The translations under genes and the position numbers were made by a program. A stretch of DNA of 64,000 bases from Zoogloea sp. (GTDB lineage Bacteria; Pseudomonadota; Gammaproteobacteria; Burkholderiales; Rhodocyclaceae). The first letter of the stretch is position 1, and each line of letters opens with the position of its first letter. Under the pieces are notes generated by a model. That model had not been told where the DNA came from, did no database searches, and saw only the letters and a program-made list of their open reading frames with translations. Positions 26,290 to 35,813 of the stretch are shown piece by piece. The stretch covers positions 62,001-126,000 of the forward strand of contig NZ_JAKLLN010000014.1 in assembly GCF_023150065.1 (NCBI RefSeq). The letters are read 5' to 3'.

Positions 26290-27945
26290 TTACTTCGCCT
26301 GCACGCCCGCTCCCGGCGCCCCTTCCCCAAGCCCACCCTCCTGCTTCCCTGACCACACGCTGTCCGGTGCTCCGTGCCGGGCACGGCGGGCAGCCGCCTT
26401 CGCCATCCAGCCGAAAGCCAGCGCGCCCACACAGGCCGTCATATCCACCCCGAGGCTGGACGGGGAGGTGTGGGCCCACATGTTCAGGCCCGGCATGAGC
26501 ACGGCAACGCAGGACGTGAGCGGAATCGCCAGGGTGGACGCCGCCGCCAGCCACAGCAGACTCACCCCGGCCCGCGCCGCGCCGCGCATGAAGGCCCACG
26601 CGATACACCCGAAGAAGCAGCTGTAATAAAGGGGCCGCAGCCAGGCATCGGCATCGCCGACAAGCCCGTAAGCCCACTTGGACCCGACGATGCTCACCGA
26701 GATGCCGCAGACACAGCCGAGGCAAACACCGACAGTGGCGGCAGCCAGCAGGCGCACGTCCCGCCTTTGCGCCGGCACGCCCCCACCACTCCGCGGCTGT
26801 TTGCGGCGTCGGCTTTCGACCCACAGCAGATTGCCGCTGTAAAAGAGCCAGGCGCCGGCCAGCCCCAGCACAAAGTACATCCACTGCACCGGTGTTCCGC
26901 CAAACGCGGCCATGTGCAGCGCAAAGAAGCTGCTGATGAAAAGATTGGGCGTGCTCTGCCGGCCGGGCAGAAAATCGTTGCCGATCACCTTGCCCGAGTA
27001 CGGGTCGAGCGCCGCAAAACCGCCCCGTGCCCGGGGCGAAACGGCCGCCGCATCCTTGCCCCACACCCGCACCACCGCCCGCGGCCCCGTCACCTGCTGG
27101 TACTGCAGCAGGGTCGGCTCGAAGCCCGGCGCAAAGGCTTTCGCCCGAGCCACCAGTTCGAGGGGCGGCAACATGGCCGCCGGGTCCCGCGTGGGCGCAG
27201 CCGTAGACGGCGGCGGCCGCTGAAAGGCAGTGCCCCATTTTCCGTCGTGGATCACGCTGTCCTGCACCACGTAAATGCCGTCGTGGTAGGCAAACACCAC
27301 CGCCGTCAACGCCATGACCAGGTGAAAGGGCAGGCTGACGATACCCACCACGTTGTGGGCATCCAGCCACATCCGCTTCAGGTTCCTGCCCACCCGCAGG
27401 GCAAAGAAATCCTTGACCAGGGACGGCAGCAGCACCACGACACCCGAGACAAGGGCCAGGGCATACAGCACGGCAATAATCCCCATCACCCAGCGATTCG
27501 GGTCGCTGTCCACCGGCAGGCCCACCACCCGGTGAAGCACGTCGATGAAGGACGCCAGTTGGGAGGGATGGACAGACTCGATGCGCGCCTGCCCATCGGC
27601 ATCGAGGGTCGCCGCGTAATGACGGACCGAGGTCTCGTCATGCTCATCCGCATCCGGATCACGCACCTGCCAGCCCATGCGCCCGGGCACCTGCTCGGTG
27701 TCCGTCAGATGGATGGTGAAGTCCCTGGCCGCCATAGGGTCTGCCGCCAGGACCCGCGCGATGAGTTGCGGCGTGTCCTCCAGGGCCACGGCCGGCATGG
27801 CCGCCGGCGGGGCCGCCCAGCGGGCAAGGGGTTCCTTGAAGACCGTCAACGCACCGGCGTAGAAGGCGATGAACAAGGCCATGCCGGCAATGATGCCGGT
27901 CCAGGTATGGACCGCTTTGTAGATACGGACGAACTCGGTTCTCAT
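26290..27945 (-). CDS. PepSY-associated transmembrane protein, siderophore-linked
   Basis: A 551-residue inner-membrane protein. The family opening RIYKAVHTWTGIIAGMALFI (with FIAFYAGALTVFKE) is present, as are four or more membrane helices, periplasmic PepSY segments, DAHNVVGIVSLPFHLVMALT and the later ALHMAAFGGTPVQWMYFVLG. Relatives (PiuB-like) act in reduction or release of iron from siderophores in the periplasm or inner membrane. It is the last gene of a Fur-preceded operon. Confidence 0.85.
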   Translation of the reverse strand: MRTEFVRIYKAVHTWTGIIAGMALFIAFYAGALTVFKEPLARWAAPPAAMPAVALEDTPQLIARVLAADPMAARDFTIHLTDTEQVPGRMGWQVRDPDADEHDETSVRHYAATLDADGQARIESVHPSQLASFIDVLHRVVGLPVDSDPNRWVMGIIAVLYALALVSGVVVLLPSLVKDFFALRVGRNLKRMWLDAHNVVGIVSLPFHLVMALTAVVFAYHDGIYVVQDSVIHDGKWGTAFQRPPPSTAAPTRDPAAMLPPLELVARAKAFAPGFEPTLLQYQQVTGPRAVVRVWGKDAAAVSPRARGGFAALDPYSGKVIGNDFLPGRQSTPNLFISSFFALHMAAFGGTPVQWMYFVLGLAGAWLFYSGNLLWVESRRRKQPRSGGGVPAQRRDVRLLAAATVGVCLGCVCGISVSIVGSKWAYGLVGDADAWLRPLYYSCFFGCIAWAFMRGAARAGVSLLWLAAASTLAIPLTSCVAVLMPGLNMWAHTSPSSLGVDMTACVGALAFGWMAKAAARRARHGAPDSVWSGKQEGGLGEGAPGAGVQAK

Positions 27946-27962
27946 GATTCAGGCCCCAAGGA

Positions 27963-28244
27963 TCAGAGCAGGTAGAAGGCGCCGGCCAGCCCGGCCGCGG
28001 CCATGCCGAGCCACAGCCAGGCCCGCAGCCCGCTGGAGAAGAAATAGACCCCGCTGAGCACCCCCAGCCAGATCGGCGGCACCATCCACATGGCGAGCTG
28101 CCCCCGGACGGACAGGGGCATGCCGGCATTGAGCCGGGAGAAGAGGCCGCTCAGGGCAAACGCCAGGACCGCCCCGAGCACGAGGCCGGCGAGGGTCTTG
28201 GAAAGCCAGTCTCGCTGAATCGGCGGATGGGAGGAACCGGCCAT
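27963..28244 (-). CDS. DUF3649 small membrane protein
   Basis: A 93-residue protein starting MAGSSHPPIQRDWLSKTLAG, with three predicted helices. The order DUF3325-DUF3649-PepSY in siderophore operons is conserved, and this protein sits exactly in the DUF3649 slot. The ATG at 28244 lies 1 base after the previous gene's stop. Function unknown; presumably part of the inner-membrane iron-siderophore apparatus. Confidence 0.78.
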   Translation of the reverse strand: MAGSSHPPIQRDWLSKTLAGLVLGAVLAFALSGLFSRLNAGMPLSVRGQLAMWMVPPIWLGVLSGVYFFSSGLRAWLWLGMAAAGLAGAFYLL

Positions 28245-28245
28245 G

Positions 28246-28518
28246 TCAGCGCTCCCGCCCCATGCCGCGCAGGGCCCCGACATAGGGCAGCACCGCGAGG
28301 ACGAGCATCAGGAGGGTGATCAGCACAAAGCTGGCTGTCAGCCGCTGCATCGCACCGGCAAGGCCCAGCCAGGCCAGGACGATCAAGGCCACCCCCGCAA
28401 CGCGCGCCGGCATGACCGGCAGGGCAGTGACCCGCCAGCGCTGATTGGGCGAGGCCAGATAGAGGCAGGCGCAGCCCGCAATGCCGGCAAGGAGCCCGGT
28501 GAGGATGAGGAGGTTCAT
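28246..28518 (-). CDS. DUF3325 small membrane protein
   Basis: A 90-residue protein with about three helices. The pattern CLYLASPNQRWRVTALP is characteristic of DUF3325, which accompanies TonB receptors and PepSY proteins. It is tightly packed: 9 bases after the esterase gene and immediately before the DUF3649 gene. Function unknown. Confidence 0.78.
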   Translation of the reverse strand: MNLLILTGLLAGIAGCACLYLASPNQRWRVTALPVMPARVAGVALIVLAWLGLAGAMQRLTASFVLITLLMLVLAVLPYVGALRGMGRER

Positions 28519-28527
28519 GCGTCGGAA

Positions 28528-29484
28528 TCAGTCAGGTGTAGAAGGGGGCGTGCCAGGCCAGGGCTGCTCCAGGAAGAACTGAACGCCCCGGCTCATCGCG
28601 GGCAGCCAGACGGGGCCGTGGTCCTCGCCGGCCAGCTCGTGATAGACCACCCTGCCCTGCCCGCCGGGCTGCGCCTGCAGCTGACGGGCGAGGGCCCGGG
28701 CTTCCGGAATCATGCTTCGGCTCTTGATGAGGGCCAGCAGGTCGGGGGGGTAATTGCCCTTCGGGGGGTCGTCCTCCAGGGCGCCGACGCTGATCTGCAC
28801 CCGGGGCGGGCCGCCTCGCGCCTGGCGGGCAGACTGCCCTTTCACGACCCAGTGCTCACGCCACCAGATCGACGGACTGGAGGCGATGAAGGTGGAGAAA
28901 CTGTCCGGCCGGGTGAGCAGCGCATGGGCCACCAGCAGACCGCCGAAGGAGTGCCCGAAGAGCGCCTGGCGGGTCCGGTCCACGGGGTGGCGCGCCTCGA
29001 TCAAGGGCTTCAGCTCCCCCTCGATGAAGTCGAGGAAGAGATCCGCTCCGCCGCCGCCATCGTCAGCCCCTGCGGCAGCACCGCCGGGGGTGTAGTCGCG
29101 CCGGCGGGCAGCGGTGTCGAAGTCCGCATCGCCCGGGTAGCCGATCCCGACCACCAGGGGCGGCACATGGCCGGTCACCTCCCGGCGGGCGGCTGCGCTG
29201 CGGGCCAGGAAGGCGGCAACCGGAAAGGCCGCGTTGGCGTCCAGCACATAGAGCACGGGATGGCCCGCCGGGGGCGGCGGTGACGCGGGCACGGACACGA
29301 AGATCCGGTACGCATGCCCGGTCTGCCGAGCCTTGATGTCCGTCTGGCGGGCAGCCGGCAGCACCACGCCGGACCACTCGGCCTCCCTATCTGCCACTGC
29401 GTCGGCCGCCGTCGCCGGGAGCCCTGCGGCCCCCAGCAGGACACCGGCCGACACACCCATCACGAGGCGTCGAATCCGCCTCAT
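28528..29484 (-). CDS. Periplasmic alpha/beta-hydrolase, IroE-like siderophore esterase
   Basis: A 318-residue protein starting MRRIRRLVMGVSAGVLLGAA, with a signal peptide ending near PATAADA. The nucleophile elbow is GHSFGG, preceded by YVLDANAAFPVAAF; a His near the end (GEDHGPV) completes the triad. This is the layout of the IroE/Fes family that hydrolyses tri-catechol siderophores, here probably in the periplasm. The ATG overlaps the TonB receptor stop (ATGA), so it is translationally coupled to the receptor that would import its substrate. Confidence 0.85.
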   Translation of the reverse strand: MRRIRRLVMGVSAGVLLGAAGLPATAADAVADREAEWSGVVLPAARQTDIKARQTGHAYRIFVSVPASPPPPAGHPVLYVLDANAAFPVAAFLARSAAARREVTGHVPPLVVGIGYPGDADFDTAARRRDYTPGGAAAGADDGGGGADLFLDFIEGELKPLIEARHPVDRTRQALFGHSFGGLLVAHALLTRPDSFSTFIASSPSIWWREHWVVKGQSARQARGGPPRVQISVGALEDDPPKGNYPPDLLALIKSRSMIPEARALARQLQAQPGGQGRVVYHELAGEDHGPVWLPAMSRGVQFFLEQPWPGTPPSTPD

Positions 29485-31649
29485 CACAGGTCGAAGGTCG
29501 CCGAGGCCGACACGGTGCGCGGCGCGCCCAGGGTCGCCATGGAGAAGCTGTCGCTGAAGCTGCCCGACCAGTAGTGCTTGTCGAAGAGGTTGTTGATGTT
29601 GAGGCGCAGCACCACCCGGCGTTGCTCCATCCGGGTCACGTAGCGGGCACCCACGTCCACCGTCGTCCAGCTGGGAATCTGCTGCTGATTGGCGGCGTCC
29701 AGGTACTGGCTGCTGGTGGTGGTGACACGCCCACTGAGGGTCAGGCCGGAAAGCCAGGGCGTATCCCACTCGCTGCCCAGATTGCCCTGCCAGCGGGGGG
29801 CACCGATGGCTTCGTTGCCGTTGTAGCGGTCGTAGGCCGTGCGCGTCTGCTCACCCTTCGTGTAGGCCAGCCCGCCCAGCAGGCGGACCGAGCGGGTGAG
29901 TTCGCCGAAGGTGTTCCATTCCACCCCACGCACGCGCTTCTCGCCCTCGTCGGTGTAGGTGGGATTGGCGCTGCTGCCGATGGCCACCATGGTCGGCTTG
30001 GTGATCTCGAACAAGCTCACGGTGTTCGAAAAGCCCCCGGCGCTCCACTTGCCGCCCAGCTCCTTCTGCTCGGTCTTGTAAGGGGCGAAGACGAAGTTCC
30101 GGTTGGTCGCCAGGGTGTCCGACACGGTGTCACCGCGGCTCAGCCCCTGCACATAGTTGGCATACAGGGAGATCGACGGCCCCCAGGGCTTCACCACCAG
30201 CGCCAGCGCCGGGGTGACGACGCTCTTGTCGTACCTGGCGGTCACCGCGCCGCTGGTCGCGCTGTAGTTGAGGGTCTTGACGTTCTGATTGCGCAGGCCG
30301 AGGGTCAGGCGGACCCGATCATCGAGGAAGGACACGGTATCCACCAGCGCAAGGCTGGACAGGGTCGTGTCACTGGTTTTCGGCGCCCGGGTCGGCGCCC
30401 GGGGCATGACCAGGGTCGTCAAGGGCGAGTCGATGTTCGACGTGACCCCCGCCGCCGAATTGGTGGCCGAACCGCTCTCCTGCTCCAGATTGGTCAGATG
30501 CAGGACGAGCTCATGCCCGACCCCGGCCGTCGCGAACTGGGACCTCAGTCCGAGCTCGGACGAGACACTGTCGGTGTAGGCGCGGGTACCGTTGGTTGTC
30601 GCGGTGAAGTTGCCGTTGGCGGCGATGTTGCGTGCATGGGTGCCGTTGATGAAGCCGACCGACTCGAAATCCATCACCCCCAGGCCGGCAAAGGCCGTCA
30701 GGAAACGATTGAACTCATACTCCGCCCGCGCCACTACGGCCTTGCTCTCCAGGGTGCCGCTGGCACCGGGGAAGAGATTGGTGCGGGGGCTGCGGGCGTC
30801 GGGGACCGGCGTCGTCGCCTGAAACCAGTACATGGCCGGCGTCCCGCCCGAGAAGGATTCCTTGCTGTAGTAGGCATCCACGGACGCCTTGAGGGCCTTG
30901 CCCCGGTAATCCGCCGCTGCCGACACGAACTCGCGCTTCTTGGACTGACCATCCAGATCCGTGTCGCCGTCATTGAACGCTCCGTTGATGCGCAGGCCCG
31001 CCTCCTTGCCCTCGCCAAACCGGCGCCCCACATCCAGAGTGGTTCCAAACTGGCTCTTGGACTGATAGCCCACCGACACACGGTTCAGGGCTTCGTCACC
31101 AGCGCGCTTGGGCACCAGGTTGATCACCCCGCCCACACCGCCACCCGGCGCCATGCCGCTGAACAGTGCACCCGGCCCCTTCAGCACCTCGACCCGCTCC
31201 ACCGCCTCCAGGGGCGCATGGCCGGTGGGCGCCAGCCCGAACATGCCGTTGAGGGCAAGCTCCGAGGCGCTCACGTCGAAGCCGCGGATACGGTAGTTCT
31301 CGTAGGCGTGGCCGTTCGAGGTGGTAAAGCGCACGGACGGATCATTGGCCATCACATCGGCCACGTTGCGCGCCTGCTGATCGGCGATCAACTCGGCGGT
31401 GTAGCTGGTGATGTTGAAGGGCACCTCCATCACGTCCTGGTTACCCAGGGCGCCAAGCCGGGCCCCACGCGCCACCTGACGACCCGCATGGGGCGCGGGC
31501 AGATCGGACACACGCTCCGCATCCACCGACACCTTGACCGCCGACAGGGTGGCCTCCCCCTCTCCACCTCCAGCCCCCTGAGCCAGCACCAATGCCGGAC
31601 ACACGATCGTACTCACTGCCAGCGCGACCGGAGTCATTCGCAGCGCCAT
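29484..31649 (-). CDS. TonB-dependent siderophore receptor
   Basis: A 721-residue outer-membrane receptor. The ATG at 31649 opens a signal MALRMTPVALAVSTIVCPAL...LAQG. The plug domain is visible (VPFNITSYTAELIADQQARN, RIRGFDVSASELALNGMFGL, RVEVLKGPGALFSG) and the barrel ends in a C-terminal Phe-containing strand (VSASATFDL). It fits the FhuA/FpvA-like siderophore subfamily. It is first in a five-gene operon with an esterase, DUF3325, DUF3649 and PepSY protein, behind a near-perfect Fur box. Confidence 0.92.
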   Translation of the reverse strand: MALRMTPVALAVSTIVCPALVLAQGAGGGEGEATLSAVKVSVDAERVSDLPAPHAGRQVARGARLGALGNQDVMEVPFNITSYTAELIADQQARNVADVMANDPSVRFTTSNGHAYENYRIRGFDVSASELALNGMFGLAPTGHAPLEAVERVEVLKGPGALFSGMAPGGGVGGVINLVPKRAGDEALNRVSVGYQSKSQFGTTLDVGRRFGEGKEAGLRINGAFNDGDTDLDGQSKKREFVSAAADYRGKALKASVDAYYSKESFSGGTPAMYWFQATTPVPDARSPRTNLFPGASGTLESKAVVARAEYEFNRFLTAFAGLGVMDFESVGFINGTHARNIAANGNFTATTNGTRAYTDSVSSELGLRSQFATAGVGHELVLHLTNLEQESGSATNSAAGVTSNIDSPLTTLVMPRAPTRAPKTSDTTLSSLALVDTVSFLDDRVRLTLGLRNQNVKTLNYSATSGAVTARYDKSVVTPALALVVKPWGPSISLYANYVQGLSRGDTVSDTLATNRNFVFAPYKTEQKELGGKWSAGGFSNTVSLFEITKPTMVAIGSSANPTYTDEGEKRVRGVEWNTFGELTRSVRLLGGLAYTKGEQTRTAYDRYNGNEAIGAPRWQGNLGSEWDTPWLSGLTLSGRVTTTSSQYLDAANQQQIPSWTTVDVGARYVTRMEQRRVVLRLNINNLFDKHYWSGSFSDSFSMATLGAPRTVSASATFDL

Positions 31650-31765
31650 GTTTTCTGTTCTCCTTGAATGGATGAAACACTGGCTGGCGGCGGCTGGCTT
31701 GTGCGGAAAGCTGAGGATGTACGGGCCGGATGGCACCACGACCGCTCAACGAAAGCCGCCACTTT

Positions 31766-31786
31766 AAATGATAACAATTATCATTT
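31766..31786. promoter_or_regulatory. Fur box
   Basis: ATGATAACAATTATCAT within a 21-base palindrome (10-base arms), matching the ATGATAAT-type Fur consensus. It lies 117 bases before the TonB receptor start and about 110 bases before the YkgJ gene on the other strand, so it could control both. Confidence 0.9.
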
Positions 31787-31897
31787 CAATGCCGTGAGTT
31801 GACCGGCGCCCCAAAACGGCGGGACGCAACCGCCCGTCCATCACCCGTGATGGCATGCCAGAATCCACCTCCCATCACACATCGCACTGCCTGTTTC

Positions 31898-32218
31898 ATG
31901 CGCCACGCCGCCCCCAACCCCTGCCTGGACTGCGGCGCCTGCTGCGCCAGCTTCCGGGTGTCCTTCTACTGGTCGGAGGGCGAGGCCCGCGGCCTGCCTG
32001 AACAACTTACCGAGCAGGTCAATGCCTGGTTCAGCTGCATGGCCGGCACCAACCAGGCGCAGCCCCACTGCATCGCCCTCGCCGGCCAGGTCGGCGACGC
32101 AACCCAATGCCGCATCTACGAACAGCGCCCCTCCCCCTGCCGCGAGGTGGAGGCCGGCGACAGCCAATGCGCCAAAGCCCGTACAAAGCACGGGCTGCCT
32201 GCGGTAATTTGCGAATGA
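31898..32218 (+). CDS. YkgJ-family cysteine-cluster protein
   Basis: A 106-residue protein starting MRHAAPNPCLDCGACCASFR. The pattern C-x2-C-x2-CC near the start, then CIALAG, CRIYEQRPSPCREVE and C at CAKART, is the eight-cysteine signature of the YkgJ/UPF0153 family, thought to bind zinc or an iron-sulfur centre. The in-frame ATG upstream (31799) lacks homology to the family, so 31898 is chosen. Its position between two iron operons suggests iron-linked expression. Confidence 0.85.
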   Translation: MRHAAPNPCLDCGACCASFRVSFYWSEGEARGLPEQLTEQVNAWFSCMAGTNQAQPHCIALAGQVGDATQCRIYEQRPSPCREVEAGDSQCAKARTKHGLPAVICE

Positions 32219-32231
32219 CTTGCATTTGCAA
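32209..32231. promoter_or_regulatory. Fur-box-like palindrome before the iron-binding protein gene
   Basis: TTGCGAATG and CATTTGCAA are imperfect inverted arms separated by 5 bases; the layout (TTGCRAATG-N5-CATTYGCAA) fits divergent Fur boxes. It overlaps the end of the YkgJ gene and lies about 60 bases before the Fe(III)-binding protein start. Confidence 0.6.
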
Positions 32232-32291
32232 ACAGCAACAAGTCTCGATAACATCGATCAGGTTTCCTACCTTTCCAGCATCGACCCCACC

Positions 32292-33317
32292 ATGACCAAG
32301 CTGAAAACCCTCGCCACCCTGCTGGCTGCCAGCGTCACCCTGGGCAATACGGCGCTTGCCGCCGATACCGAGCTGAACCTCTACACCGCCCGCCATTACC
32401 AGACGGACGAGGCGCTCTACACCAACTTCACGGCCCGTACCGGCATCAAGATCAACCGCATCGAAGGCAAGGAAGAAGAGCTGCTGGAGCGCATCCGCAA
32501 CGAGGGCAAGAACAGCCCGGCCGACGTCTTCATCACCGTGGATGCCGCCCGTCTGGCCGCCGCCGACCAGTACGGTATCTTCGCCGACGTCGATTCCCCG
32601 GCGCTCAAGGCCGCCATTCCGGCGCACCTGCACACCAATCGCTGGTTCGCCTTCTCCACCCGCGCCCGGGTCATCGTCTATAACAAGCTCGACGTAAAGG
32701 CCGACCAGGTACGCAACTACGAAGACCTGGCCAAACCCGAGCTGAAGGGCAAGGTGTGCACCCGCTCCGGCAACCACCCCTACAACCTGTCCCTGGGTTC
32801 CGCGCTGATCCAGCACATCGGCGCCGCCAAGACCGAGGAATGGGCCCGTGGCCTGGTGGCCAACTTCGCCCGCGCCCCCAAGGGCGGCGATACCGACCAG
32901 ATCAAGGCCGTCGGTGCCGGCGAATGCGGCGTGGCCCTGGTCAATTCCTATTACCTGGCCCGCATGTTCAAGTCCACCAAGCCCGAAGACCAGAAGGCCG
33001 TGGAGCGCATCGGCGTGGTGTGGCCCAACCAGTCCAGCTTTGGCGCCCACATCAACATCTCCGGTGGCGGCATGCTGAAGACCGCCCCCCACAAGGAAGC
33101 CGCGGTCAAGTTCCTGGAATATCTGGCCTCCCCCGAAGCCCAGGACTACTTCGCCAACGGCAACAACGAGTGGCCGGTGGTGGCCGGCGTGAAGGTCTCC
33201 AACCGCGGCCTCGACGCCATGGGCAAGAACTTCAAGACCGACACCCTGCCGGTGGGCAAGCTCGCCGACACCGTGGTCGAAGCCCAGAAGATCTACGACC
33301 GGGCCGGCTTCCGCTAA
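32292..33317 (+). CDS. fbpA: Periplasmic Fe(III)-binding protein of an ABC importer (FbpA/FutA type)
   Basis: A 341-residue protein. The ATG at 32292 opens a signal MTKLKTLATLLAASVTLGNTALA. The mature protein begins ELNLYTARHYQTDEALYTNF, the family hallmark, and has the conserved adjacent tyrosines (NSYYLARMFKS) that bind ferric ion. It would deliver iron to an FbpBC importer, but no permease or ATPase gene is adjacent. A terminator follows its stop, so it is monocistronic. Confidence 0.9.
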   Translation: MTKLKTLATLLAASVTLGNTALAADTELNLYTARHYQTDEALYTNFTARTGIKINRIEGKEEELLERIRNEGKNSPADVFITVDAARLAAADQYGIFADVDSPALKAAIPAHLHTNRWFAFSTRARVIVYNKLDVKADQVRNYEDLAKPELKGKVCTRSGNHPYNLSLGSALIQHIGAAKTEEWARGLVANFARAPKGGDTDQIKAVGAGECGVALVNSYYLARMFKSTKPEDQKAVERIGVVWPNQSSFGAHINISGGGMLKTAPHKEAAVKFLEYLASPEAQDYFANGNNEWPVVAGVKVSNRGLDAMGKNFKTDTLPVGKLADTVVEAQKIYDRAGFR

Positions 33318-33345
33318 GCCGGCGCAAGGCGCACCGCAATACCGT

Positions 33346-33370
33346 AAAGGCCGGGGAGTTCCCGGCCTTT
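33346..33370 (+). terminator. Rho-independent terminator
   Basis: AAAGGCCGGG-GAGTT-CCCGGCCTTT is a perfect 10-base stem. It lies 29 bases after the iron-binding protein gene and separates it from the next Fur-controlled receptor gene. Confidence 0.8.
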
Positions 33371-33400
33371 GCATTTCCTGTCGCGCCGCAGCACATTATT

Positions 33401-33422
33401 GCCAATCATTCTCATTAACATT
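33401..33422. promoter_or_regulatory. Fur box before the second TonB receptor
   Basis: The stretch contains AATCATTCTCATTA, which matches the right part of the 19-base Fur consensus, within an AT-rich region 100 bases upstream of the receptor start. Confidence 0.75.
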
Positions 33423-33523
33423 ACAATTGAAACAAGATCCTACGGGCAAGCCAGCCATCAGCTAGCCAAGCCAGCCAGCCTCAGGTCGTGAAACTTCACC
33501 AATCCATCACGAGAGGCTTTGCC

Positions 33524-35797
33524 ATGGCTCACAAGAAATCCCGCCGCGCTGCGGACCGTCACCGAACCCCCGACACCTCCGTTGCTGCACCGGCACCCGA
33601 AAAGATCGTGCTGCCCCTGGGTGCCATGATGTTTGCCGCCTCCATGGGCGCCTTCGCCCAGACGCCCGCCCAGGGCGAGGAGAAGACCCTCAAGCCGGTG
33701 GTCGTCAAGGCCGACGCCGAACGTGAGCAGGAAGGCAAGAACACCCTGCGCACCACCACCACCCGCATCGGCAAGGGCAAGCAGGAACTCCGCGACATTC
33801 CCCAGTCCGTCACCGTGGTCACCGAGAAGCTGATGGACGATCGCAAGATCGACACCGTCAAGGAAGCCCTCAAGATGACCTCGGGCATCACCTTCCTGGC
33901 AGCCGAAGGCGGCGAGGAAGACATCCGCCTGCGCGGCTTCCCCCTCAACACCACCGGCGATCTGTTCATCGACGGCATGCGTGATCCGGCCTTCTACGAC
34001 CGCGACACCTTCAATTTCGACCGCATCGAGGTGCTGCGTGGCTCCGCCTCCATGCTCTTTGGCCGTGGCTCCACCGGCGGCGCGGTCAACCAGGTCAACA
34101 AGCAGGCCCGCCTGCTCGACGAAACCCAGGTGGACCTGACCCTGGGCAGCCACCAGTACCGCCGCGTGGTGGCCGACATCAACGTCAGGACCGGTGAAGA
34201 CTCGGCCCTGCGCATCAACGCCATGCGCACCCTGGCCGACAACAATGGCGCGGGCACCAGCCTCGACAAGTACGGCTTTGCCGCCGACTACCGCTGGGGC
34301 ATCGGCAGCCGTGACGAGTTCGAGGTGGGCTTTTTCTACCTGGAGAACAACAACGGCATCAACTACGGCCTGCCCTACATCCGCAAGAGCGCGACCGACG
34401 CATCCCTGACCACCATCCCGGTCGACCCCAAGAGCTACTACGGCGCCAAGAGCGACTACAACCACGGCTCCGCCGGCTACGCCACCTTCGCCCATACCCA
34501 CCGCTTCTCCAGCGACACCGAGTTGGTCACCAAGGTGCGCAAGGGTGACTTCAACCGCGACCAGCGCGCCAGCACCGTGCGTATCGCCGGCGCCGCGCTG
34601 CAGCCTGGCGGCATCCTGGCCACCCGCGAGAACTTCAGCAACGATACCGTGCTGAACCGGGGCACCCAGAACAAGATCCAGAGCATGGAGAACCTTTTCG
34701 CCCAGAGCGACCTGTCCACCAAGTTCGAAGCCTTCGGCCTCAAGCACCAAGTGCTCACCGGTGTCGACTTTGCCTGGGAGAAAAAGATCGTCCGCGGCGC
34801 CCGCTCCGCCGCCCAGGGCGGTGTCGCCGTCCCCAACAAGCCCACCACCACCATCGGTGGCGGCGGCACCGGCTGGGTTGACGAAGACGCCCGTACCATC
34901 AGCAAGACCAGCGAGTTCGAGAGCATGGCTGCTGGCGTATACGCCCAGGATCTGATCCAGGTCGCGCCCTACTGGAAGCTGCTCGCCGGCCTGCGCTACG
35001 ACGCCATGTCGGCCCAGTACGACACCTTCAACCTGACCACCAACGCCATCACCAACTACCAGCAGTCAATCTACAAGATGAGCAACCGCGTCGGTGTGCT
35101 CTTCCAGCCCTCCGACCGACACTCCTTCCACCTGTCCTACGGCACCTCGTTCAACACCTCGGGCGACACTTACTCCTACAGCGCCCAGAACGTGAACACC
35201 CCGCCCGAGAAGAGCATGAACCTCGAGCTGGGTGCCAAGATCGACTCCGAAGATCGCCGCATGAGCAGCCGCTTTGCCCTGTTCCGCGGGGTCAAGCTCA
35301 ACGAGCGCAACACCGACCCGCTGCTCAACATCGCCGTGCTCTCCGGCAAGCGCCACGCCACCGGCTTCGAGACCGACGTGATCGGCAAGATCACTCCGCG
35401 CTGGGAGCTCTACGGTTCCTACACCTGGATCTGGGATGCCGAGATCGACAAGGGTGCGGAAGGTGCCGAAGGCGTGGGCGCACGTCCGTCGCTGATCCCC
35501 AAGCACCAGGGCACCCTGTGGAGCACCTACCAGGTCACCGAGAAGCTGCGTGTCGGTGCCGGCGCCAACGGCCGCACCCGCATGACGCCCAACCGCAACC
35601 CGGCAGGCCTCTACTCCGACGGCTATGTGACCTACGACGCCATGGCCGAGTACGAAGTCCTGCAGGAGCGCCTGACCGTCAAGGCCAACCTCATCAACCT
35701 GACCAACAAGTTCTACGCCGACTCGCTGTACGCCAACGGTCACTACATCCCCGGCTTTGGCCGGACGATCTACGTGACCGGCACGCTGAAGTTCTGA
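33524..35797 (+). CDS. TonB-dependent siderophore receptor, catecholate (Fiu-like) type
   Basis: A 757-residue receptor. GAGG lies a few bases before the ATG at 33524. The unusually long N-terminal leader (MAHKKSRRAADRHRTPDTSV, cleavage after MGAFAQ) is typical of the Fiu/BfrD group. The plug is visible (LRDIPQSVTVVTEKLMDDRK, LRLRGFPLNTTGDLFIDGMR, RIEVLRGSASMLFGRGSTGG) and the barrel ends GRTIYVTGTLKF. It probably takes up catecholate siderophores or their monomers. The piuC gene downstream is the usual partner of Fiu receptors. Confidence 0.92.
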   Translation: MAHKKSRRAADRHRTPDTSVAAPAPEKIVLPLGAMMFAASMGAFAQTPAQGEEKTLKPVVVKADAEREQEGKNTLRTTTTRIGKGKQELRDIPQSVTVVTEKLMDDRKIDTVKEALKMTSGITFLAAEGGEEDIRLRGFPLNTTGDLFIDGMRDPAFYDRDTFNFDRIEVLRGSASMLFGRGSTGGAVNQVNKQARLLDETQVDLTLGSHQYRRVVADINVRTGEDSALRINAMRTLADNNGAGTSLDKYGFAADYRWGIGSRDEFEVGFFYLENNNGINYGLPYIRKSATDASLTTIPVDPKSYYGAKSDYNHGSAGYATFAHTHRFSSDTELVTKVRKGDFNRDQRASTVRIAGAALQPGGILATRENFSNDTVLNRGTQNKIQSMENLFAQSDLSTKFEAFGLKHQVLTGVDFAWEKKIVRGARSAAQGGVAVPNKPTTTIGGGGTGWVDEDARTISKTSEFESMAAGVYAQDLIQVAPYWKLLAGLRYDAMSAQYDTFNLTTNAITNYQQSIYKMSNRVGVLFQPSDRHSFHLSYGTSFNTSGDTYSYSAQNVNTPPEKSMNLELGAKIDSEDRRMSSRFALFRGVKLNERNTDPLLNIAVLSGKRHATGFETDVIGKITPRWELYGSYTWIWDAEIDKGAEGAEGVGARPSLIPKHQGTLWSTYQVTEKLRVGAGANGRTRMTPNRNPAGLYSDGYVTYDAMAEYEVLQERLTVKANLINLTNKFYADSLYANGHYIPGFGRTIYVTGTLKF

Positions 35798-35813
35798 TCC
35801 GGTAAAGGGCAGG

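Noticed and set aside
29574-31667. A 697-codon plus-strand open frame opposite the TonB receptor
   Set aside because: Antisense shadow of a well-supported receptor gene, rich in G, H, V and A, without motifs.
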